From Pseudomonas simiae (GTDB taxonomy: Bacteria > Pseudomonadota > Gammaproteobacteria > Pseudomonadales > Pseudomonadaceae), in the NCBI RefSeq assembly GCF_900111895.1, contig NZ_FOKB01000004.1:683482-747481 (forward strand): a DNA stretch of 64,000 nt. The letters run 5' to 3'. The position numbers were made by a program, and so were the translations under genes. Shown here in pieces: positions 24,827-33,776 of this stretch. A model generated the notes under the pieces. It searched no databases. It had not been told where the DNA came from and saw nothing but the letters and a program-made list of their open reading frames with translations. How positions within the stretch are numbered: the first letter of the stretch is position 1; every line of letters starts with the position of its first letter.

Positions 24827-25963
24827 CTACCAGGTTGAATTTTTGAAGGCCAGGTATTTACTCGCCAGCTCATGGGCAAACTCGGCGGACTGCTCGATGG
24901 ACATGGTGTTCCTGGAGTACCCCAGCATCGATTGCATGACGGCCATGCAGTGCGGGTTGTAAGTGACCGAACCATCACAGTGGATTTCGTCGATGCCGTC
25001 CTGGCTCTGGCAGATGCTATTGATGCGCACCGCCTCATCCTGTGGACAAGCCTCGGAGAACTGCACCTGGATCCGCCCTTCGTGCAGCCACACTGGATAG
25101 CCGCCCGGAAGCCCGAGAGGACCCGGCGCATGCACCAGGACCGGCACGGACGAGAACAACCCTTCGATGACCGTGACCGCAGAGCACGCGGTGAGGAATT
25201 GCCCATCCACCCCGCCCAGGCGACGGAACTCGGACTTCACCGTTGAGAAAATCGCCTCGGCCGGCAGGCGCGCCACCTCTGGCCGATTGCGCACGTCATA
25301 CAACAGGCGGTAGCTGGCACGCGGTGGCAAACCACCGCGCGGCACGTAGTGGCTGAAGTAGTGCTGGGCATACAGCTGCACTTGCACATCAGCGGGTGCA
25401 CATTCAAGCAAGCGTGCGATGGAAAGACGCACGGCCGGAACCAGATTGGCCACATTACCGACGCCAATGTCCGGCGCCAGGCCGATGCGCGCCAGGATCG
25501 GGTTGACCGCATCGGGGAACGCCGCATTCACGGTTTTGGTAGCGATGCCGGAGGCTTTCACCGCCTGCATCAAGCAATGCATCAACGTCAGGTGCATGGG
25601 CAGCCAGGGACCGAACTGGGCCTGGTCGAGCTTCTCGAACGACAGCTTGGGCAACCCGGTGATGACCCGCCATGACTGCAACGACGCGCAGTTCACCAGC
25701 ATATCCGGGGCTTCTTCACGTAACAGCCGCGTGACCTTGCCGATGTCCGTCAGGTCGGCAATCACCGGTTTGATGTCGATAAACTGGCCCAGTTGCGCAC
25801 AGGACAACGCCACCAGGTTGCACAGCCGGATCGTGGCCTCCTCATTGCGGCCCAACACCACAAACTCGAACGCGTTTTTCGGCCCCAGAATCTTCAGGAT
25901 CTGCAGGCACAGGTTGCCAGCGCCCACCAGCAACAGTTTCCTCTTGCGTACCGGAAGGCTCAT
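24827..25963 (-). CDS. NAD(P)-binding oxidoreductase, saccharopine dehydrogenase-like
   Basis: The 378-residue protein begins with a Rossmann fold (KLLLVGAGNLCLQILKILG, then VVLGRNEE), followed by ADLTDIGKVTRLLREEAPDM and LVNCAS, the pattern of saccharopine/homospermidine-synthase-like dehydrogenases. The C-terminal half is unlike any enzyme I can name. It overlaps the SDR gene by four bases. Presumably it reduces or oxidises a pathway intermediate. Confidence 0.72.
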   Translation of the reverse strand: MSLPVRKRKLLLVGAGNLCLQILKILGPKNAFEFVVLGRNEEATIRLCNLVALSCAQLGQFIDIKPVIADLTDIGKVTRLLREEAPDMLVNCASLQSWRVITGLPKLSFEKLDQAQFGPWLPMHLTLMHCLMQAVKASGIATKTVNAAFPDAVNPILARIGLAPDIGVGNVANLVPAVRLSIARLLECAPADVQVQLYAQHYFSHYVPRGGLPPRASYRLLYDVRNRPEVARLPAEAIFSTVKSEFRRLGGVDGQFLTACSAVTVIEGLFSSVPVLVHAPGPLGLPGGYPVWLHEGRIQVQFSEACPQDEAVRINSICQSQDGIDEIHCDGSVTYNPHCMAVMQSMLGYSRNTMSIEQSAEFAHELASKYLAFKNSTW

Positions 25964-26685
25964 CGTGGGTAGGCTCCATTGTCGACCGGAATCACTCTGC
26001 CAGTGATATGGCGCATCGCATCGCCCACCAGCAGCAAGATGACCTCGGCCACGCCACTGGGCAGGATCGGCTCCTTGAGCACTTCCTGGCGGGCGTACTC
26101 GGCGCGTCGGTATTCGGGGATGGTGCCGTAGATGGCGGTTTCATGGATCAGTGCCGGGGAGACCGCGTTCACCCGTACGAACGGCGCAAAGTTCCAGGCA
26201 TTGGCCTTGGTCAGGCCGATCACCGCCGCCTTGGTGGCGCCGTAGAGCGCATCGCAGCTGCCCACTTCACCGGCCACCGAAGCGATGTTGACGATGCTGC
26301 GCGGGGCTTCATGCTGCATTTCCCGTTCGGCGAAGTCCTTGGAGAGGTAAACCAGTGCCTTGAGGTTGACGGTGAGGATCTCGTCTATCTGCTCATCGGA
26401 GTAGGCATAGACACTTTTGCCGTGATAAATACCGGCGTTATTGACCAGGCCGTCAATACTTGCATGCCGCTCATAAAGCGTTGGGATAAACCCCTTGATA
26501 ACAGCCATATCCGAGAAATCAGCACTGTGCGCCTCGAATACATCAGCACCATACAGACCTTGCAGCACGTTAAGGCCCTCGGCATCCTTGTCCGCACCGA
26601 TCACGAAATAACCCTGCTGAATCGCCAATTCCACAGTGGCTCGGCCAATTCCGTTGGCCGCTCCAGTAACAATCAACTTTTTCAT
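25960..26685 (-). CDS. Short-chain dehydrogenase/reductase of the sulfation operon
   Basis: The 241-residue SDR has TGAANGIG (cofactor loop), ADKD at the end of beta-2 (Asp favours NAD), NNAGIY, a catalytic serine in NIASVAG and the YGATK active-site Tyr/Lys. It starts at 26685 with AGGGA seven bases upstream and follows the sulfotransferase by ten bases. Oxidation or reduction of a hydroxyl on the operon intermediate is inferred. Confidence 0.88.
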   Translation of the reverse strand: MKKLIVTGAANGIGRATVELAIQQGYFVIGADKDAEGLNVLQGLYGADVFEAHSADFSDMAVIKGFIPTLYERHASIDGLVNNAGIYHGKSVYAYSDEQIDEILTVNLKALVYLSKDFAEREMQHEAPRSIVNIASVAGEVGSCDALYGATKAAVIGLTKANAWNFAPFVRVNAVSPALIHETAIYGTIPEYRRAEYARQEVLKEPILPSGVAEVILLLVGDAMRHITGRVIPVDNGAYPR

Positions 26686-26695
26686 ACAACAATCC

Positions 26696-27424
26696 CTATT
26701 GGCAAAATTCATTCATGCGCGCGTAAAACGTTCGATGGTATTCATACATCGCCTTTAACTTCGGATACTGTTCGACTGCTTCAATATCGACGCCCTGCTT
26801 ATCTGGCGAAACAATCCGCTCACTGTTTTCCGCTTCGACATGCCAACTACGCCACGTCTTCCATTGTTGTGGGCACTCACGTTTCCACGTCATGGCGTGT
26901 GGCAGAAACTCTATATTCAGGTGATCACACAATTTGCGAATCACCCGCTCCGGTTCTGCGGCCAAATCATCGGCATTGATCACATAAGGCACTTTCCCCG
27001 TCAGTTTGGTGACGACACAAAATATGTCGTACAGCGCTTTATGCCCGATGGCCTGCAAGGGCATTTCGGGATGCACCCGATGATGGGAAATAATGCTGCT
27101 GGCGGGTTCGCGAATAAGAAAGATATTGTCCTGTTGCGCGAGAAAGCCAATATCAATTTTCAAGTCATCCAAACAGTGATAACACATGTCTTTATGAAAG
27201 ACATTCGCACGCTCACGGGCATCAAGCAGATGTTCTTTAATGCCTTGGTAAGTCGTGGGCAAACTGTGATCCCACTCATCAGAGGGGATCGCCGAGTCCT
27301 CGGAAAATGCCATATGCGCAAAAGGCTCATGGAAGACCTCGAAATCGCCCCGCTCGATAAATACGCGCTCAAGCACCGTGGAGCGCGAACGTGGGTGCGC
27401 CCACAACCCGATCATCCTGTTCAT
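26696..27424 (-). CDS. Sulfotransferase-family protein
   Basis: The 242-residue protein begins MNRMIGLWAHPRSRSTVLER, where HPRSRST is the 5'-phosphosulfate-binding loop of PAPS-dependent sulfotransferases. NIFLIREPASSIISHHR is the 3'-phosphate-binding strand/helix (R-x-P-x4-S). The invariant HEPF after the first helix matches the bacterial sulfotransferase-like group found in secondary-metabolite clusters. It overlaps the transaldolase-like gene by four bases. The APS kinase in the same operon would supply PAPS, so a sulfated product is the most direct reading. Confidence 0.85.
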   Translation of the reverse strand: MNRMIGLWAHPRSRSTVLERVFIERGDFEVFHEPFAHMAFSEDSAIPSDEWDHSLPTTYQGIKEHLLDARERANVFHKDMCYHCLDDLKIDIGFLAQQDNIFLIREPASSIISHHRVHPEMPLQAIGHKALYDIFCVVTKLTGKVPYVINADDLAAEPERVIRKLCDHLNIEFLPHAMTWKRECPQQWKTWRSWHVEAENSERIVSPDKQGVDIEAVEQYPKLKAMYEYHRTFYARMNEFCQ

Positions 27425-28644
27425 GCAATCACCCCAAATTCGGCGGCGAGCAACGCGTTGAGTGCGCGTTTGAACGGTCTGGTCACTGGGCAGAGCCGAA
27501 CGCAGTAATCCGCCAGGCGCCGATGCGCGCTGTTGGCTTCATTGCAGGCGTTGATAAAGGCTTCATGGTTACCGAAGTCGTACGGTTCAATGCTGTCGAC
27601 AAAGTAGGCTTCGTAGAAATAGGGGATGCGAATCAGCTTCGCAAAGGTCGACGTGGGCGGTTTCTGGTGCTCCAGCGCGGGTACGACGGGTTTGCCATGG
27701 CTTTCGCGCTCGATCAGGAACTCCACCACCTCCGGTGTCAGCGTGTAGCAGGTCGCCGTCTGCCCGGTCTTCTCCAGATGCCAGCAATGCTTGTTGCCAC
27801 GTTCGTCCACATCGACCTTTATGCTGGAAAGCAGGGTCTTGACCGGCACGCTCGAGGCCGCCACCAGCGCCTGGATCTGCTCGTAGATCAACAACTCAGC
27901 CCAGCGCAGTTCCTCGGCACTCAAGGCCAGACCACGCTCGGCAGCCTGCAGCGTGAACTCGGGCTGGCAGGCGAAACGCCCGATCATGAAGGTGATCACG
28001 TACTTGCAGCGCCCGGTGTCGATCCCGTTGCTGCGCGCAGTCGCCAAGCCGCGCTCGATGGCTTGGATACCGGCCTGGAACTGCGCAACCGTGAAGCAGA
28101 AGGTGATATTCACCGACCCACCCTGGGCCACCAGGTGTTCGACCGTGACCAGCCCTTCCAGACTGCCGGGCACCTTGACCATCACGTTCGGCGCCAGGCG
28201 CTGCAACTCCAACCCTCGGGTGGTCATCCGTTCAGTACAGCGCACGTCAACCGGGTCGACCTGGGCGGAAATCCAACCTTCGACCTGTGCCGATTGCACC
28301 CACCGTGGCATCAGCGTCGCGGCACCTTCAACAATGACCTCGTTGTACAACTGCTTGCGCAACTCACTGGGAGACAGGTTGGCCAAGTTGAAACGTGAGG
28401 ACCAATACTCACGCTTATCGAGGATCACGGCCGTCACCAACCGGGGGTTGGTGGTCGCACTGCACAAGCCCCAAGGTTGGGAAAACTCATCCGGCATCAA
28501 CGCTTCTATATAAACCGCGGCCGCCGGGTATTTTTCCAGCAGGTGTTGTTTGTACGGCAGGTACACGGCAGGCGACGAATCCCACCACACTTCTGAAGAT
28601 TGATCGTTGCGTTTGAGCCGTTCCAGGTAACCAAGTGTGTTCAC
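27421..28644 (-). CDS. Transaldolase-family enzyme
   Basis: The 407-residue protein has the transaldolase elements SATTNPRLV (residues 62-70), the Schiff-base lysine in VMVKVPGSLEGL (Lys157) and NITFCFTVAQF (179-189). It is longer than central-metabolism transaldolases (about 315 residues) and differs much in the C-terminal third, so it is likely specialised. It could transfer or cleave a dihydroxyacetone unit on a sugar phosphate, building the carbon skeleton of the operon product. It follows the HAD gene by 25 bases. Confidence 0.85.
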   Translation of the reverse strand: MNTLGYLERLKRNDQSSEVWWDSSPAVYLPYKQHLLEKYPAAAVYIEALMPDEFSQPWGLCSATTNPRLVTAVILDKREYWSSRFNLANLSPSELRKQLYNEVIVEGAATLMPRWVQSAQVEGWISAQVDPVDVRCTERMTTRGLELQRLAPNVMVKVPGSLEGLVTVEHLVAQGGSVNITFCFTVAQFQAGIQAIERGLATARSNGIDTGRCKYVITFMIGRFACQPEFTLQAAERGLALSAEELRWAELLIYEQIQALVAASSVPVKTLLSSIKVDVDERGNKHCWHLEKTGQTATCYTLTPEVVEFLIERESHGKPVVPALEHQKPPTSTFAKLIRIPYFYEAYFVDSIEPYDFGNHEAFINACNEANSAHRRLADYCVRLCPVTRPFKRALNALLAAEFGVIA

Positions 28645-28669
28645 AACGCCGCCTCCCTGAGTTAATAAG

Positions 28670-29392
28670 TCAATTGAAAATGGTCAATACTTCACGCATG
28701 TCGGCAATCGGCAATGCTCCCGCCGCGGCCAATTGCGCATGCCGATGCGGTGGACCAAAGCCCAGCACTTTTATTTGGGCAGCAACGGCTGCCTGGATAC
28801 CCGTCACACTGTCTTCAACTACCAGCGCATCACTCACATCAATACTGTAAGTGCGACAAGCCGTCAGAAACACCAACGGATCGGGTTTCCAACGACCCAA
28901 TTCATAACAGCTGAATATCCGCCCTTCGAAATAAGAAAACAGTCCAGCCAGGCGCAAACAGTGTTCTATCTTGTTGCGTGGTGCACTCGAGGCGACGCAA
29001 TAAGGCACTTCCAAACTTTCCAGCACTTCGACTATTCCTTCCGTCGCTGTCAACCCGAGTGTCAGCGCGTGCAGCGCTCGCTCGCGAAAGCGTTGTTCAA
29101 ACACTTCGTCCACACTGATATTTAATATCTGCTCGGCTTCGCGCAAACACTCAGCAATCTTCCGCCCACGAAAGTGTTCGGTGAAATGTGTCACATCAAG
29201 CATCGTGTCGCCCTGAACAAGAGCATTAAGCATGGAGATCAATACAGACAGGGTTATTTCTTCACTTTGGACGAGGACACCATCGCAATCGAAGATGACT
29301 AACTTAGGCACGCCAACTAACTTATGCACGCCAACTAAGGCCGCTGCTTTTACCTGAACGGGTAGTTCCCCTATATCGGCCGAATGGCACAT
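28670..29392 (-). CDS. HAD-superfamily phosphatase, beta-phosphoglucomutase-like
   Basis: The 240-residue protein has the HAD motifs LVIFDCDGVLVQSE (motif I), VASSAPRNK (motif II), GRWKPDP (motif III lysine) and VVEDSVTGI (motif IV), with the alpha-helical cap of the phosphoglycolate phosphatase/beta-PGM group. The domain proper starts at about residue 28; the preceding residues contain the six-residue repeat LVGVHK/LVGVPK produced by an 18-base tandem duplication. Translation might instead start at GTG 29311. It is the first gene of the operon and would dephosphorylate a sugar-phosphate intermediate. Confidence 0.85.
   Translation of the reverse strand: MCHSADIGELPVQVKAAALVGVHKLVGVPKLVIFDCDGVLVQSEEITLSVLISMLNALVQGDTMLDVTHFTEHFRGRKIAECLREAEQILNISVDEVFEQRFRERALHALTLGLTATEGIVEVLESLEVPYCVASSAPRNKIEHCLRLAGLFSYFEGRIFSCYELGRWKPDPLVFLTACRTYSIDVSDALVVEDSVTGIQAAVAAQIKVLGFGPPHRHAQLAAAGALPIADMREVLTIFN
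29303..29338. repeat. 18-bp tandem duplication within the HAD gene start
   Basis: CTTAGGCACGCCAACTAA (29303-29320) is followed directly by CTTATGCACGCCAACTAA (29321-29338), differing at one base. The preceding ACTAA suggests a third partial unit. In the minus-strand gene it encodes two copies of LVGV(H/P)K. Confidence 0.85.
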
Positions 29393-29645
29393 GGATTTCT
29401 CTTATAGGTGGCCCCGCGATGACTTCCGAACTACCAACGGAGCGGGTTGATGTGTGCCTATAAGACACGCGACGAAAAAGCCTGTCAAACGCTTTTGAGC
29501 GGTTTTTTAGTATCTTATGGTTATTTTTTATAGTTCTGTTATTCCATTTTTCACCATGGTTGTAGTCGCTAATTTCACACGGGTGAACTTCCTTTGCGCG
29601 CGATCAGTCAGCTACTTGAACTCACGAATTCAAGGTCGGTGAGCA

Positions 29646-30446
29646 ATGCGTATTTCGTTGGAGCAACAAGTGGCGCTGGTGACCGGTGCCAGCTCCGGAA
29701 TCGGTGCCGGCGCGGCCAAGGCGCTGGCGCAAGCCGGAGCGGCCGTGGTGCTCAATTACAACAGCCAGGCCGCACCGGCCGAGGCCCTGGCAGAGCAGAT
29801 CAACGCCGAGGGGGGCCGGGCGATTGCCATCGGCGCCAACGTCTCAAAAGAAGACGATGTAGAGAGGCTTTTTGCCCAGACCCTGGATGCCTTCGGTCAC
29901 CTGGACATCCTGGTGGCCAACTCCGGGATGCAGAAGGACGCCAACCTGGTGGACATGAGCCTGGACGACTGGAACGCGGTGATCGGCGTCAACCTCACCG
30001 GCCAGTTCCTGTGTGCCCGCGCGGCGGTGCGCATCTTCAACCGCCAGGGCGTGCGCGAAGGCGTATCGCGGGCGGCGGGCAAAATCATCCACATGAGTTC
30101 GGTGCACCAACTGATCCCCTGGGCCGGGCATGTGAATTACGCAGCGTCCAAGGGCGGCGTGGAGATGCTGATGCGCACCCTCGCCCAGGAAGTCAGCGAA
30201 CAGCGCATCCGCATCAACGGCATTGCGCCGGGGGCGATACGCACCGCGATCAATCGCGCGGCCACCGAAGGCGCAGCGCAGAAGGAACTGTTGAAGCTGA
30301 TCCCCTACGGGCGAGTCGGCGACGTGGAAGACGTGGCCAACGCCGTGGTGTGGCTGGCCAGCGATGCGTCCGATTATGTGGTCGGCAGCACGCTCTTTAT
30401 TGATGGCGGCATGAGCCTTTATCCGGAGTTCCGTGGCAATGGTTGA
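29646..30446 (+). CDS. Glucose 1-dehydrogenase-like SDR
   Basis: The 266-residue classical SDR has TGASSGIG, NYNSQ after beta-2 (no Asp, compatible with NADP), NSGMQ, a serine in HMSSVHQ, YAASKGG and the C-terminal GSTLFIDGGMSLYPEF. The ending closely resembles glucose 1-dehydrogenases (EC 1.1.1.47). It is followed by a GH15 hydrolase whose start lies inside its 3' end, so the pair may release and oxidise glucose. The region 29393-29645 upstream is AT-rich and should hold promoters for both this gene and the divergent operon. Confidence 0.82.
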   Translation: MRISLEQQVALVTGASSGIGAGAAKALAQAGAAVVLNYNSQAAPAEALAEQINAEGGRAIAIGANVSKEDDVERLFAQTLDAFGHLDILVANSGMQKDANLVDMSLDDWNAVIGVNLTGQFLCARAAVRIFNRQGVREGVSRAAGKIIHMSSVHQLIPWAGHVNYAASKGGVEMLMRTLAQEVSEQRIRINGIAPGAIRTAINRAATEGAAQKELLKLIPYGRVGDVEDVANAVVWLASDASDYVVGSTLFIDGGMSLYPEFRGNG

Positions 30447-32265
30447 TTTGAAGAACGAACAACAAAGCCCCATCGATGCCCACGGCATCATCGGCGATAT
30501 GCGCAGTGCCGCACTGGTTAACGACAAAGGCAGCATCGACTTCTTCTGCTGGCCGGAATTCGACAGCCCGTCGATCTTCTGTTCACTGCTGGACAGTCCC
30601 GACGCCGGCATTTTCCAACTCACCCCGGACCTGCCCAACGCCCGTCGCGAACAGATCTACCTGCCCGACACCAACGTGCTGCAAACGCGCTGGCTCAGCG
30701 ACGAGGCCGTGGTGGAGATCACTGACTTGTTGGCCATCAGCGAGGACGTTGATGACCTGCCGCTGCTGATCCGCCGGGTGCGTGTGGTCAGTGGCAAGGC
30801 CGACATTCATCTGCGCTGTGCGGTACGCCACGACTACGCGCGAACGCCCACCCAAGCCACCCGTGACGATGGCACGGTGTGCTTCAGTGCCGAAGGCCAA
30901 CCCGGTCTGCGATTGTCCGGCAGCTACCCGCTGCAGATCAAAGACGGTGCCGCCGTGGCCAGCTTTACCCTGGGCCAGGAAGAAGGCGCCGAGTTCGTCC
31001 TCGGTGGCCAGGAGGATGAACGGGTGGACAGCCGCTGCACCGACCTGGCCCTGGCCCACACCTTGACGTTCTGGCGCGGCTGGATCGCGCAATCGAACTA
31101 CCGCGGGCGCTGGCGCGAAATGGTCAACCGCTCGGCCCTGGCCCTCAAGCTTTTGACCTCGCGCAAACACGGCGCAATCATCGCCGCCGCCACCTTTGGC
31201 CTGCCCGAGACGCCCGGCGGTGAGCGCAACTGGGACTACCGCTACACCTGGATCCGCGATGCATCGTTCACCGTCTACGCCTTCATGCGCCTGGGCTTTG
31301 TCGAAGAAGCCAATGCCTATATGCGCTGGCTCAAAGGCCGGGTCAGCGACTGCTGCAACCAGCCGACCAAGATCAATATCCTGTACGGCATCGACGGCCG
31401 CCAGGAATTGCCGGAGGCCGAACTCGATCATTTCGCCGGCCACGGCGGTGCCAAACCCGTACGCATCGGCAACGAGGCGTTCGACCAGATCCAACTGGAC
31501 ATCTATGGCGAACTGATGGATGCCGTCTACCTGGTCAACAAGTACGGCGAGGCCATCTCCCATGAAGGCTGGAAACACACCGTGGAGGTGGCCGATCAGG
31601 TCTGTGAAATCTGGAACACCAAAGACGTGGGCATCTGGGAAATGCGTGGCGAGCAGCATCACTTCCTGCACTCACGACTGATGTGCTGGGTGGCGCTGGA
31701 CCGCGCCATCCGCCTGGCCTCCAAGCGTTCATTGCCGGCGCCGTTTGCACGCTGGGACCAGACTCGCCAAGCGATCTACGCCGACATCTGGAGCAACTTC
31801 TGGAACGAAGAACGCGGGCATTTCGTGCAGCATACCGGCACCACGGCGCTCGACGGTTCCATGCTATTGATGCCGTTGGTGAGGTTTGTCGCGGCGACCG
31901 ATCCACGCTGGCTCTCGACCCTGGAAGCCATTCAGAAAAGCCTGGTGCGCGACGGCATGGTCTACCGCTACCGCAACGACGACAGCCAGATCGATGGCCT
32001 GCAAGGCACCGAAGGCGCGTTTGCGGCCTGCTCGTTCTGGTACGTCGAATGCCTGGCCCGCGCCGGGCAAGTGGAAAAGGCCCACCTGGAATTCGAACAA
32101 CTGCTGCGTTACGCCAACCCCCTGGGCCTCTACGCCGAAGAGTTCGACAACCAGGCCCGGCACCTGGGCAATACACCCCAGGCCTTGAGCCACCTGGCGT
32201 TGATCAGTGCGGCATCGTTTCTGGACCGTAAGCTCAGCGGGCAGAAAACCACCTGGCAACCCTGA
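30439..32265 (+). CDS. Glycoside hydrolase family 15 (glucoamylase/trehalase-like)
   Basis: The 608-residue protein matches bacterial GH15 enzymes: an N-terminal beta-sandwich (IGDMRSAALVNDKGSIDFFC), then the (alpha/alpha)6 barrel with NWDYRYTWIRDASF and a second acid in the FAACSFWYVECLARAG segment. Relatives hydrolyse trehalose or alpha-glucans. No signal peptide, so it acts in the cytoplasm. ATG 30439 is preferred over the in-frame GTG 30433; either way it overlaps the SDR gene. Confidence 0.86.
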   Translation: MVDLKNEQQSPIDAHGIIGDMRSAALVNDKGSIDFFCWPEFDSPSIFCSLLDSPDAGIFQLTPDLPNARREQIYLPDTNVLQTRWLSDEAVVEITDLLAISEDVDDLPLLIRRVRVVSGKADIHLRCAVRHDYARTPTQATRDDGTVCFSAEGQPGLRLSGSYPLQIKDGAAVASFTLGQEEGAEFVLGGQEDERVDSRCTDLALAHTLTFWRGWIAQSNYRGRWREMVNRSALALKLLTSRKHGAIIAAATFGLPETPGGERNWDYRYTWIRDASFTVYAFMRLGFVEEANAYMRWLKGRVSDCCNQPTKINILYGIDGRQELPEAELDHFAGHGGAKPVRIGNEAFDQIQLDIYGELMDAVYLVNKYGEAISHEGWKHTVEVADQVCEIWNTKDVGIWEMRGEQHHFLHSRLMCWVALDRAIRLASKRSLPAPFARWDQTRQAIYADIWSNFWNEERGHFVQHTGTTALDGSMLLMPLVRFVAATDPRWLSTLEAIQKSLVRDGMVYRYRNDDSQIDGLQGTEGAFAACSFWYVECLARAGQVEKAHLEFEQLLRYANPLGLYAEEFDNQARHLGNTPQALSHLALISAASFLDRKLSGQKTTWQP

Positions 32266-32313
32266 AGTGGCCTGTGCACAATGGGCAGGCCCTCGACCAC
32301 GGACAGGAACGCC

Positions 32314-32787
32314 ATGCGCCAGGTACTGCTGATCATCGACGTGCAACCTTCCTTCAACCCGCCCACGTGGCTGGTGGACGGCATCAACGCCCTGCTCGGG
32401 CGCATGCCGTCAGTCGCCACCGTGGAACGCCATGACGAAAGCATCACGCCCTTCGCCCGGCAGCTCGGCTGGCAACCGGCACCGAATGACCAGAGCCTGA
32501 TTGCAGCCGACCGCATCTTCATCAAGCACGGTTACGCCCCGACACCCGAGACCGTTGCCTACCTGAAAAGCCTCGGGCCAGAGCGCGTACTGGTGTGCGG
32601 CATCCAGACCGACACCTGTGTGCTGGCGGCGGGGTTTGCGCTATTTGACGCGGGGTTGCAGCCGACCTTGATCAGCGATCTCACGATGGGTTCGTCGCTG
32701 GACCGGTCGGGGCAGTTGGGGGTGGACCTGTGGCGGCATCACTTCAAGCATGTGCTGCGCCGCGCCGACCTCGGCCTGGACACGTAA
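32314..32787 (+). CDS. Isochorismatase-family cysteine hydrolase
   Basis: The 157-residue protein has the triad pattern of the family: Asp9 (LIIDVQPSF), a lysine in IFIKHGY and the nucleophile in VCGIQTDTCVLAAG. Members hydrolyse amides or related bonds; the substrate is unknown. The start at 32314 has AGGA six bases upstream. An upstream ATG at 32281 would add unrelated residues. Confidence 0.85.
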   Translation: MRQVLLIIDVQPSFNPPTWLVDGINALLGRMPSVATVERHDESITPFARQLGWQPAPNDQSLIAADRIFIKHGYAPTPETVAYLKSLGPERVLVCGIQTDTCVLAAGFALFDAGLQPTLISDLTMGSSLDRSGQLGVDLWRHHFKHVLRRADLGLDT

Positions 32788-32861
32788 CGCCCCAGCCTTC
32801 AGTCCCGCACCCTGCCGTCACGCCTTTCGGCTAGAGTTCCAGCACCTGACAGGAGCCCGCC

Positions 32862-33776
32862 ATGACCATCGCCTTCCCCCTGCACACCGTGCGCACCACC
32901 CTGCTCGACGTGGCTTATGAAGCCCACGGCCCACTCGACGGTACGCCGGTGATCCTGCTGCATGGCTTCCCCTACGACCCGCGCGGCTATGACGAGATCG
33001 CGCCGGTACTCGCCGCGCGCGGGTGTCGGGTGCTAGTGCCGTATCTGCGCGGTTATGGCCCGACGCGTTTTATCAACGAGCAGGTGATGCGTTCCGGGCA
33101 ACAAGCGGCGTTGGCCAAGGACCTGCTGGATTTCATGGATGCGCTGGGCATTCCCCAGGCGACCCTCGCCGGCTATGACTGGGGTGGGCGTGCCGCGTGT
33201 ATCGTCGCGGCGCTGTGGCCCGAGCGGGTGCGCGGGTTGGTGACCGGGGATGGCTACAACATCCAGGACATCGCCAAGTCACTGAAGCCCAGGGCGCCGG
33301 TGACGGAGCATCGCTTGTGGTATCAGTTCTACTTTCACACCCAGCGCGGCGTGGACGGCCTGACCGCCAACCGGCGTGAACTGTGCAAGCTGTTGTGGGC
33401 ACTGTGGTCGCCGTCCTGGGCCGAGGGGCCGGGCCTTTATGAGCAGACCGCGTCGTCGTTCGATAACCCGGATTTCGTCGAGGTGGTGATTCACTCGTAT
33501 CGCCATCGTTTCATGTACGCGCCCGGCGACCCGGCGTTGGAATCCATTGAAGCCGCGCTGGCCCTGCAACCGACAATTTCAGTGCCGAGCATTTCGTTGT
33601 GCGGCGCCGATGATGGCGTGGGCCCGCCGCCCGACGAGGATAATGACATCGAGCATTTCAGCGGGTTTTACCGACGCCAGGTGCTGCCGGGCGTGGGCCA
33701 CAATATTCCTCAGGAAGCGCCACACGCCACGCTTGATGCGCTGCTTGAACTGCTTGGCGAAAAGCGCTCGCGGTAG
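32862..33776 (+). CDS. Alpha/beta hydrolase with Asp nucleophile
   Basis: The 304-residue protein has HGFPYDPRGYD (oxyanion region), the nucleophile elbow GYDWGGRAA with Asp rather than Ser, and the catalytic His in GVGHNIPQEAP. An Asp nucleophile is characteristic of epoxide hydrolases and haloalkane dehalogenases. AGGAGCC lies upstream of the ATG. The 3' end overlaps the convergent AraC gene by 67 bases. Confidence 0.86.
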   Translation: MTIAFPLHTVRTTLLDVAYEAHGPLDGTPVILLHGFPYDPRGYDEIAPVLAARGCRVLVPYLRGYGPTRFINEQVMRSGQQAALAKDLLDFMDALGIPQATLAGYDWGGRAACIVAALWPERVRGLVTGDGYNIQDIAKSLKPRAPVTEHRLWYQFYFHTQRGVDGLTANRRELCKLLWALWSPSWAEGPGLYEQTASSFDNPDFVEVVIHSYRHRFMYAPGDPALESIEAALALQPTISVPSISLCGADDGVGPPPDEDNDIEHFSGFYRRQVLPGVGHNIPQEAPHATLDALLELLGEKRSR

